From positions 1 to 6,535 of the forward strand of contig JAJZSX010000142.1 of the NCBI GenBank assembly GCA_021849435.1: DNA of 6,535 nucleotides, given 5' to 3'. Below, one piece after another: positions 1-4,915 of this stretch (position 1 is its first letter; each line of letters starts with the position of its first letter). Under the pieces are notes generated by a model. It had not been told where the DNA came from. It made no database searches and saw nothing but the letters and a program-made list of their open reading frames with translations. Origin of the DNA: Actinomycetes bacterium. GTDB taxonomy: Bacteria > Actinomycetota > Acidimicrobiia > Acidimicrobiales > RAAP-2. A program made the position numbers and the translations under genes.

Positions 1-933
1 TTGGTCGCAGAACCCGGCCTCGGTGAGCCGGCTGGTGACCTCGGCCAGTTTGGCCCACGTGCTGTCGCGGTCGGGCTGATCGAAGATGGATCGCACCAGG
101 GTGGCGATCATCGGCCAGCTGGCCTTGGTGCACCGGGTCGCCAGGTTCGCCATGAAGTGGGTGCGACAGCGCTGCCAGCTCGCCCCGGCGAGCACCTGGG
201 CGATGGTGACCTTGATGCCGCCGTGGGCGTCGGAGATCACGAGTTCGACCCCACTTAAGCCCCGGGCCACGAGCGAGCGCAGAAAGGCCGTCCACGCGGC
301 GGTGTCCTCGGTGGTGGCGATCTCGAAGCCGATGATCTCGCGCGTTCCCTCGTTGTTGATCGCGGTGGCGATGACTGCAGAGACGTTGACGACCCGTCCG
401 CCCTCTCGCACCCGCTGGGTCAGCGCGTCGATCCACAGGTAGCGGTAGGGACCACGGTCGAGGGGACGTTCCTTGAACTGGGTCACGACGGTGTCGAGCT
501 CTGTGGCGAGGCGCGAGACCTCGGACTTGGACATGCCCTCGATGCCCATGGCCTTGACGAGGTCGTCGACCCGACGGGTCGAGACCCCCTCGACGTAGGC
601 CTGGCAGATCACGGCCACCAACGCCTGCTCGGCGCGTCGGCGCGGGTTCAAGAGCACCTCGGGGTTATAGACCCCTCGGCGCAGCTTGGGCACGTTGAGC
701 TCGATCGTGCCCACGCGCGTGTCCCAGGGCCGGGTGCGATATCCGTTGCGCGAGTTCTCTCGTTCTGCGGTGCGCTCGCCGTAGGCGGCGTTGCACTGCA
801 TCGAGGCCTGGGCGCTCATGATCGCTTCGGCGAAGGCCCCGAGCATGGACCTCGCCAGGTCGGTGTCGCCGTTGGCACCTTCCAGGTACTTGCTAAGCCA
901 GGCGCCAGCGTCGATAGTGGTGGGGACGTTCAT
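1..933 (-). CDS. IS256-family (mutator-type) transposase, N-terminal 311 residues
   Basis: DDE transposase that would cut and move its own insertion sequence. The frame is open from ATG at 933 to the window edge with no stop, giving 311 of the roughly 400-430 residues usual for the family. Visible family marks are a zinc-free N-terminal region with RNGYRTRPWDTRVG (about 63-76), ELNVPKLRRGVYNPEVLL (about 78-95), the first catalytic Asp in YLWIDAL (D169), the second in VISDAHGG (D235), and the conserved WQRCRTHF (C256, H259). The third catalytic residue, Glu in the usual NPxERxN context, lies beyond the edge. The start is supported by GAGGAG at 941-946, seven bases before ATG. The sequence looks intact as far as it can be read; whether the full gene is functional cannot be judged. 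Strongly actinobacterial in character, by recognition rather than search. Confidence 0.93.
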   Translation of the reverse strand, partial: MNVPTTIDAGAWLSKYLEGANGDTDLARSMLGAFAEAIMSAQASMQCNAAYGERTAERENSRNGYRTRPWDTRVGTIELNVPKLRRGVYNPEVLLNPRRRAEQALVAVICQAYVEGVSTRRVDDLVKAMGIEGMSKSEVSRLATELDTVVTQFKERPLDRGPYRYLWIDALTQRVREGGRVVNVSAVIATAINNEGTREIIGFEIATTEDTAAWTAFLRSLVARGLSGVELVISDAHGGIKVTIAQVLAGASWQRCRTHFMANLATRCTKASWPMIATLVRSIFDQPDRDSTWAKLAEVTSRLTEAGFCDQ

Positions 934-993
934 CGTGTTTCTCCTCAAGTTGTTGTGTCAGAACTGCATCTTGAGATTGACGCGATGAACGTC
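925..993 (-). promoter_or_regulatory. Inverted repeat able to mask the transposase ribosome-binding site and start codon
   Basis: GACGTTCATCG at 925-935 and CGATGAACGTC at 983-993 form a perfect 11-bp inverted repeat separated by 47 bases. In the minus-strand transcript the downstream arm contains the transposase AUG (933-931). Nested inside, CTCAAG (944-949) and CTTGAG (970-975) form a second 6-bp repeat. In the RNA this second stem takes in the bases immediately before and within the GAGGAG ribosome-binding site. Folding would hide both initiation signals. Some insertion sequences (IS10, IS50) use such leaders to block translation from external transcripts; the function here is inferred. 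Confidence 0.6.
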
Positions 994-1024
994 GTTTTTG
1001 GTGGACCCTGTGTCAGCTCACTGG

Positions 1025-1066
1025 CTCGTACACCACTTGTTGGGACTCAACTTGTTCAGGTACGAG
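1025..1066. repeat. Inverted repeat CTCGTAC/GTACGAG with internal direct repeats
   Basis: CTCGTAC (1025-1031) and GTACGAG (1060-1066) are perfect inverted arms 28 bases apart. Between them ACTTGTT occurs twice in direct orientation (1035-1041 and 1050-1056). The segment lies between the insertion-sequence end and the cupredoxin stop codon. It could form a hairpin at the 3' end of the operon transcript, but there is no following T-run on the minus strand, so it is not a canonical intrinsic terminator. It could also be an insertion-related repeat. Confidence 0.35.
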
Positions 1067-1077
1067 AGGCGCGACTC

Positions 1078-1116
1078 TTCACGTGAACTCGGATCGGCCA
1101 GCCTGATTCAGGTGAA
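1078..1116. repeat. TTCACGTGAA palindrome and near-copy TTCAGGTGAA
   Basis: TTCACGTGAA at 1078-1087 is a perfect 10-bp palindrome. TTCAGGTGAA at 1107-1116 differs by one base, and the two copies start 29 bases apart. They lie just downstream of the cupredoxin stop (1126). They may be protein-binding sites or a degenerate repeat; no role can be assigned. The rest of 934-1125 shows no gene. Confidence 0.3.
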
Positions 1117-1125
1117 GTTGAACTG

Positions 1126-1785
1126 TCATCGTACAATTAATGTGGACCACATTCCCTGCTGGGCGTGGCCGGGCACCGGGCAGATGATGTGGTACGTACC
1201 AGGAGGCGGGGCTGTAAAACTAGTGGTCGTGGCGTACCAAAGTTTTCCCTGTGGTGCCGGAACGGGCATGACGAAGGCCCCATCGGCGGCGACTTGCCCG
1301 ACCATCATCGCCATGCGTGGATAGGGCGGAGCCGCAGTGGTCAACTCGAAGCCGTGAGGATGGCCGGGATCGCCGTTGGCAAAGTCCACCGTAATCGTGG
1401 CCTTCGCAGGAACACTCACGGTGGGGCCATCGATCCCGTCAATCTGCCAGTACATGCCGGGGCGACTGCCGGGAGCTCCCAGAGCGACGAGGGTCACGTG
1501 CGTGCTGCGGTAAGTGAGCGTGTGACCCTCGCGACGCACCTGGCGTCCGACCTGGGCCGCCAGGGTCTCCATGCGCCGTGCCGGTACGAAGCCGCCCGTC
1601 GCGCCTTGGGCAATGTCAGAGCCCCCGCCAGCCATTCCGCTTCCCGCCCCCATCATTCCCCCTCCTAGGTAGTTGGCGGTAGATGACGTCGTCGATCCGC
1701 CACCATCCGCTAGGAAAAATGCTGCTGTGCCGCCGGCGCCGAGTGCGAGGGCGAGCGTCGGGATGATGATTTTTGTCCAATTCAT
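1126..1785 (-). CDS. Exported blue copper protein of the rusticyanin/sulfocyanin type
   Basis: A 219-residue type-1 copper electron carrier predicted to act outside the cytoplasmic membrane. Residues 1-4 (MNWT, with K5) precede a hydrophobic stretch at about 6-26, which is a signal peptide or uncleaved anchor. A Gly/Met-rich linker (about 37-56, with M44, M45 and M51) follows, then a cupredoxin domain at about 95-219. The copper ligands can be read directly: His144 in PHGFEL, then Cys202, His207 and Met212 in ICPVPGHAQQGMW. The Cys-His and His-Met spacings of 5 and 5 are the same as in rusticyanin (C138, H143, M148), and CPVPGHA is characteristic of that group. The start ATG overlaps the preceding gene's TGA as ATGA, and AAGGAACC upstream serves as the ribosome-binding site, so translational coupling is likely. 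It is the last gene of the operon. The redox partner is unknown; no cytochrome or oxidase gene is present here. Alternatives within the fold (nitrosocyanin, plastocyanin) fit the motif less well. Confidence 0.87.
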   Translation of the reverse strand: MNWTKIIIPTLALALGAGGTAAFFLADGGGSTTSSTANYLGGGMMGAGSGMAGGGSDIAQGATGGFVPARRMETLAAQVGRQVRREGHTLTYRSTHVTLVALGAPGSRPGMYWQIDGIDGPTVSVPAKATITVDFANGDPGHPHGFELTTAAPPYPRMAMMVGQVAADGAFVMPVPAPQGKLWYATTTSFTAPPPGTYHIICPVPGHAQQGMWSTLIVR

Positions 1786-2807
1786 ATTGGTTCCTTCAAA
1801 GTTGGTTGATCCGGTGCTGTGGTGTGTGGTTTTCTCGGGTACAAGGTGAGTGCGAGCAGCATGAAGAGTGGGCCGGAATTAAGGTCGGTGGCATTTCCGG
1901 CGAAGATGCCACCAAAGTTCTGGCCGACGGCCCAGAAGGTCAAACTGAGGAGCATTCCAATCCAGAGAACAGGACGAACCCAGCGTTGGCCTCGCCAAAT
2001 GTAGATCCCGACGAACACTTCAACAGCGACGAGAACGAGCACGAGTGGCAGCCCCGCTCGCTCGATGAAGATGTTCGTGATCATGTCGAGCTGCCGAAGG
2101 ACGCCGGGTTCGGGAAGGTTCATGTTGATCGTCGTCAGTAGCACCGAGACAGGCGGGTAGGGGCTCGGGAGTATCTCGACGGCCGCACCGATGCACCACA
2201 GCACGGTCCACACGAACCGACCACCGCGCTCGCCCAGTAGGCCATCGCCGGCGACTGACGACTCCGTTGGCCCCTGGTTGATTTGGGTCGTGGGCCAGAC
2301 CAGCAGGCCGATCAAACCGTAGAGCAGCACTGCGCCGGGGGCGCCACCGGCGAGAGTCGCGGTCCCAGTGAAGAGCCTGCCAAATCCCTCACCGATCGCC
2401 CAGACGCCAAGTACCCATACGAAGGAAACTGTGAGAGCTAGTCGGACAGTGCGTCGCCAAAGGAGTCCAAGGCCAATGAGTAGCTGAATAGTTGCAAAAA
2501 CACCGTTCCATATTGCCGGGTGGACAACCAAGACTTTTGACAACGCAATGATGAATTGACCTATGGCATCGGGCTGATACATAGCATTCATGACCAGAAA
2601 CTGAGTCACGAATCCCTTGGTAAACATGTACGGCTGAAATTGCAAGCCAGCGTCGAGTAGCCAGAGGAGGCCAAGCGCTACTTGAATTCGTCGCTGAGTG
2701 AGAAGGTGGCGTCGCTCTGAGTGATGAAGCGCCGATGTCGTAGTTGGGACATCGGGCGATGGCCCGTGGAAGATCTTGGCTGAGTAAACTGGAATGGAAA
2801 ATTTCAT
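1782..2807 (-). CDS. Multi-pass membrane protein with two repeated halves, DoxX-like
   Basis: A 341-residue integral membrane protein with about eight hydrophobic segments (near 42-55, 83-98, 102-117, 121-140, 154-172, 199-213, 254-272, 278-296 and 313-324). It is built from an internal duplication: residues about 41-172 align with about 199-324. The clearest repeated block is WAIGEGFGRLFTGTATLAGG (136-155) against WAVGQNFGGIFAGNATDLN (292-310). Each block is followed by a hydrophobic helix ending in WP or YP. The membrane pattern recalls DoxX/DoxD-type proteins, which in sulfur oxidisers belong to a quinone-reducing enzyme, but this likeness is by eye and the function is unknown. ATG at 2807 is the only start in frame before an upstream stop at 2868-2870, and its ribosome-binding site is weak. 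The stop overlaps the cupredoxin start by four bases, so the two proteins probably work together, perhaps in copper-protein maturation or electron transfer at the membrane. Confidence 0.75.
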   Translation of the reverse strand: MKFSIPVYSAKIFHGPSPDVPTTTSALHHSERRHLLTQRRIQVALGLLWLLDAGLQFQPYMFTKGFVTQFLVMNAMYQPDAIGQFIIALSKVLVVHPAIWNGVFATIQLLIGLGLLWRRTVRLALTVSFVWVLGVWAIGEGFGRLFTGTATLAGGAPGAVLLYGLIGLLVWPTTQINQGPTESSVAGDGLLGERGGRFVWTVLWCIGAAVEILPSPYPPVSVLLTTINMNLPEPGVLRQLDMITNIFIERAGLPLVLVLVAVEVFVGIYIWRGQRWVRPVLWIGMLLSLTFWAVGQNFGGIFAGNATDLNSGPLFMLLALTLYPRKPHTTAPDQPTLKEPI

Positions 2808-2930
2808 CCGTTGCCGCCCACCGCGCGTGGCGAACCCGCGCGGGTGATGAAACGCGCCGATGCCGCACTACGCATCACGAGTCGCGCGCTGGCAGGTGGT
2901 TCCATCCAGGCGTGACGCAGCGCCACGGCT
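2808..2930 (-). other. Gap between the thiol-relay genes and the DoxX-like gene, with a 12-bp palindrome
   Basis: This 123-bp stretch is the longest intergenic space inside the gene cluster. It contains the perfect palindrome ACCCGCGCGGGT at 2834-2845, placed 27 bases before the DoxX-like start codon. I see no convincing -35/-10 pair. The palindrome could be an operator, or an RNA hairpin that attenuates or stabilises the downstream message. Open frames crossing the gap are shadows of the neighbouring gene. A separate transcription unit for the DoxX-like/cupredoxin pair is possible but unproven. Confidence 0.4.
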
Positions 2931-3176
2931 TCAACACCCGAGAGCACGGCGCAACTTGCGTTCGGAGAGCCGACCCCATGAGAAGGGTTCGCCGTCAATG
3001 AGTACTCCGGGCGCGAAGACCAGCTTGCATTGCTCGGCCAGTCGTCGACCATTCTCGGAATCCAAGGGAACCGTTTCGATCACAAGTGGGACGTCCGCTC
3101 GGAGAGATTCCAAGATGTCCTTCGCTTGATCGCACAGCACGCAGTCGGGCTTAGTGAGAAGTGTGATCCGCTTCAT
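2931..3176 (-). CDS. Small glutaredoxin-like thiol-disulfide protein
   Basis: An 81-residue cytoplasmic protein of the thioredoxin fold, of glutaredoxin/DUF836 size. It starts with the beta strand KRITLLTK, followed by the redox motif C12-V-L-C15. A conserved-looking cis-proline region VFAPGVLIDG (about 53-62, P56) and a short basic C-terminal helix come after. No signal peptide is visible. Two further cysteines, C50 and the terminal C81, are unusual for such a small protein. The ATG overlaps the stop of the anchored thioredoxin-like gene (ATGA), so the two are translated together. With the CcdA-like protein this suggests a cytoplasmic electron donor passing reducing equivalents across the membrane (inference). 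An alternative is a metal-binding or general redox role. The family assignment is firm for the fold, not for the partner. Confidence 0.82.
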   Translation of the reverse strand: MKRITLLTKPDCVLCDQAKDILESLRADVPLVIETVPLDSENGRRLAEQCKLVFAPGVLIDGEPFSWGRLSERKLRRALGC

Positions 3177-3919
3177 GAGCGACCCACTCGGGCCATTTCG
3201 GCCGCCATCTGATGTAGCAGCGTCGCGACGGGCACGTACATTGTGTAGTCGGGCGCACCACCGTAGTCAGCCCGCCATCGGATGCGACCAGTGGGACCAA
3301 CGACGATGAAGGAGTGGCCGTCCGCGCTCGTGCCCATCATCGTGAAGTCATTCGCGTGGTAGGTCTTCGACACGGCGAGGTTAGGGTCAGAGAGCACCGG
3401 GATCGTGGTGCCGTACGTAGCGGCCGCTTGCTTCAGCGCACTCACATTGTTTGTAGTGATACTGACAACTTCACTGATCCCCGCGCGGCGAAAGGCCCTC
3501 ATGTGTGATTGGATCGCCTGGAGCTGCGTCCAACACGGCTGGCAGTCGATGCCTTCCTGGAAAAAGAGTAGAACCGTCTTTCCCCGTTGGGCGGCGAGGC
3601 TGAAATCTCCCCCGCGGTTTGACGCCAATGTGAAACTTGGAGCAAGCGATCCGGGTCCGGGTTGCCCGACTTGATAGGGGTACACGGTCGAGGGCTTCGA
3701 AGTGACGCGTCCGCTGGTGAGAAAGATGAGGAAGAGGATGACGGCCCCGGCCGTCACACCGAGACCGGTGCGGATCCAGATGGAGCGTCGTCGGGCATTC
3801 CTGGCCCGAACGCTCCACGACTGACTCGAACCTTGCGTTTGGCTAGCATTGCGCTGATCGCGGGGGGTACTTTGGTTCGCTGGGCGAGGTCTGGTGCGGG
3901 CGTTGTTTCGCGATGTCAT
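3173..3919 (-). CDS. Membrane-anchored thioredoxin-like (AhpC/TSA-TlpA type) protein
   Basis: A 248-residue protein expected to face outward and carry out thiol-disulfide exchange. Residues 1-49 are strongly basic and Ser/Gln-rich. One membrane segment lies at about 50-68, and the redoxin domain covers about 90-240. The active site FFQEGIDCQPCWTQL carries C126 and C129 as CxxC. Later blocks IPVLSDPN (173-180) and SFIVVGPTGRIRWR (203-216) are typical of AhpC/TSA and TlpA/ResA relatives. The start is the ATG at 3919, two bases after the TAA of the CcdA-like gene. Reading can extend to 4141, but that would run antiparallel in composition through the neighbour and add an Arg-rich segment unlike the family. 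The stop overlaps the next gene by ATGA. Likely receives electrons from the CcdA-like protein and reduces extracytoplasmic substrates such as the apo-cupredoxin cysteine (inference). The CxxC argues against a Sco protein, which has CxxxC. Confidence 0.83.
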   Translation of the reverse strand: MTSRNNARTRPRPANQSTPRDQRNASQTQGSSQSWSVRARNARRRSIWIRTGLGVTAGAVILFLIFLTSGRVTSKPSTVYPYQVGQPGPGSLAPSFTLASNRGGDFSLAAQRGKTVLLFFQEGIDCQPCWTQLQAIQSHMRAFRRAGISEVVSITTNNVSALKQAAATYGTTIPVLSDPNLAVSKTYHANDFTMMGTSADGHSFIVVGPTGRIRWRADYGGAPDYTMYVPVATLLHQMAAEMARVGRS

Positions 3920-3921
3920 TG

Positions 3922-4887
3922 TTACCGCTCTCGATCTGCTGGGGATTCGGAGTTGCTGGATGTCTCGTCTGCGGACGGGCCCGAGTCGGAATGGTTGGCC
4001 ACTTGATGGACCGCCATGACCGCGAGGCCGCCAAGTGCCGCGAACACCGCGAGGGCGGTGAGCCAGCCGGGCACGTGCCCGAGCCAAGTAGTGGCGACGT
4101 GCGCGTAATGTTGGGCGTCGCCAGATACCGTCACCTGCCATCCTCGAGAAGCCATGTCGGGTCCGGTGTAGGCCAGCACGCCAACCAACAGCCCCATTGC
4201 GATCAGGAGCATGCCACCCACGAAGCTGGAAAGTGACACGGTCCGTGAGTGTCGTGCGAGACGCACGCGGACACTTCGACTAGTGAGCCAGCGCGTTGCT
4301 CCAATCTCGCGGCCATCCCAGACGAGAGCGATCACGAAGAGCGGCGCCACCATGCCAAATACGTACGCCAACCCGAGCACCATGGCTGTGAAGAAACTCC
4401 CCGCGGCGCCAGAGAGCGCGACGACACCCGCCAATACTGGAGCGCAGCAGGCGGTCGCCACACCCGAGAACGCACCCAGGACGAAAGCCGCTCCCGGCCC
4501 CTCCCCTTGGCGGACCCTGGCTCCGAGCATCGGGATCGGTAGGCGAAGACCAGCAATCATGGTAACGCCCATGACGATCATTGCGACCGCCATTACCGAG
4601 TAAACAAGGCCGTGCTCGCCGCTGATGAGCCGGCTCAGAGCCGACGCTCCAGCGGCCAAGGGCAAGATTATTGTGGCGACTCCGGCAGCGAAGACGAAGG
4701 TCATGGCAACTAGGCCTCGGCGACGGTGTATGCCCGTGGCGAGGTAGGCGGGAAGCATGACCGATACACAGCATGGCGCGAAGAGGGCGACGATGCCAGC
4801 GAAGAAGGCCGCAATCACCGAGGTGCTGAACAAGAGCGACGACACTTCAAACCCCTGACTACTGCGCTGGTTACTACTAACAAGCAT
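3922..4887 (-). CDS. CcdA/DsbD-type transmembrane thiol electron transporter
   Basis: A membrane protein of up to 321 residues that would carry reducing equivalents from cytoplasmic thiols to the outside. Hydrophobic segments lie near 16-36, 59-80, 95-113, 133-160, 166-189, 221-241 and 275-297. The paired family cysteines are in FAPCCVSVMLPAYLA (C39, C40) and VATACCAPVLAG (C147, C148). Both sites carry a double cysteine where CcdA usually has one. The last 80 residues exceed the usual CcdA length: a loop with H260, H263, H271, a further helix, and a Ser/Asp/Glu-rich tail. The start is uncertain. ATG at 4887 keeps the longest frame but has its nearest purine-rich site (GGAAGAGG) about 14 bases away. 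GTG at 4845 has AGGGG six bases upstream and gives a more typical N terminus; the choice is close. The gene follows the M56 gene by 24 bases and precedes the thioredoxin-like gene by 2. Confidence 0.85.
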   Translation of the reverse strand: MLVSSNQRSSQGFEVSSLLFSTSVIAAFFAGIVALFAPCCVSVMLPAYLATGIHRRRGLVAMTFVFAAGVATIILPLAAGASALSRLISGEHGLVYSVMAVAMIVMGVTMIAGLRLPIPMLGARVRQGEGPGAAFVLGAFSGVATACCAPVLAGVVALSGAAGSFFTAMVLGLAYVFGMVAPLFVIALVWDGREIGATRWLTSRSVRVRLARHSRTVSLSSFVGGMLLIAMGLLVGVLAYTGPDMASRGWQVTVSGDAQHYAHVATTWLGHVPGWLTALAVFAALGGLAVMAVHQVANHSDSGPSADETSSNSESPADRER

Positions 4888-4915
4888 AGTAGATGGGTTC
4901 AGCCTCTTCCGTCAG
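4874..4915 (-). promoter_or_regulatory. Candidate internal promoter with operator dyad before the CcdA-like gene
   Basis: CTACTA (4874-4879) and TAGTAG (4887-4892) form a perfect dyad with a 7-base spacer. On the minus strand a -10-like TACTAT (4886-4891) overlaps the dyad, and a -35-like CTGACG (4910-4915) lies 18 bases away; each hexamer matches consensus at four of six positions. BlaI/MecI/CopY repressors bind dyads of this general type over promoters, and such a repressor is encoded two genes upstream. If used, transcription would start near 4879, which favours GTG at 4845 as the translation start. Prediction only. Confidence 0.4.

Larger units (their letters stand above)
1..1010 (-). mobile_element. 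IS256-family insertion sequence, truncated by the window edge
   Basis: The element is recognised from its transposase (1-933), which runs off the left edge, so only the 5' part of the insertion sequence is present. The outer boundary is approximate. The end nearest the operon must lie beyond the 934-993 leader, probably somewhere in 994-1020. No terminal inverted repeat or target duplication can be confirmed because the opposite end is outside the window. The element sits about 115-130 bp downstream of the cupredoxin stop codon and has the same orientation as the operon, so read-through transcription could enter it. Confidence 0.7.

Noticed and set aside
86..442. 118-codon plus-strand frame
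   Set aside because: It is antisense to the transposase catalytic region, whose residues are unmistakable, and encodes no recognisable domain.
1025..1066. Intrinsic terminator for the operon
   Set aside because: The arms are 28 bases apart and no T-run follows on the transcribed strand, so I list it only as a repeat.
2804..3052. 82-codon minus-strand frame overlapping the glutaredoxin-like gene
   Set aside because: It shares most of its length with a clear CxxC gene in another frame, has low-complexity content and no recognisable motif.
3173..3919. Sco-type copper chaperone
   Set aside because: The active site is CxxC rather than CxxxC, and I see no distal Sco histidine motif; a thioredoxin/AhpC-TSA type fits better.
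3920..4141. N-terminal extension of the thioredoxin-like protein up to an ATG at 4141
   Set aside because: It would overlap the CcdA-like gene by over 200 bases and adds an Arg-rich segment without family likeness; ATG at 3919 follows the upstream stop by two bases.
4211..4603. 130-codon plus-strand frame and similar long plus-strand frames at 1773-2141 and 5014-5430
   Set aside because: All are mirror frames of GC-rich minus-strand genes with clear family motifs; their translations are rich in Arg, Ala, Pro and Thr without domains.
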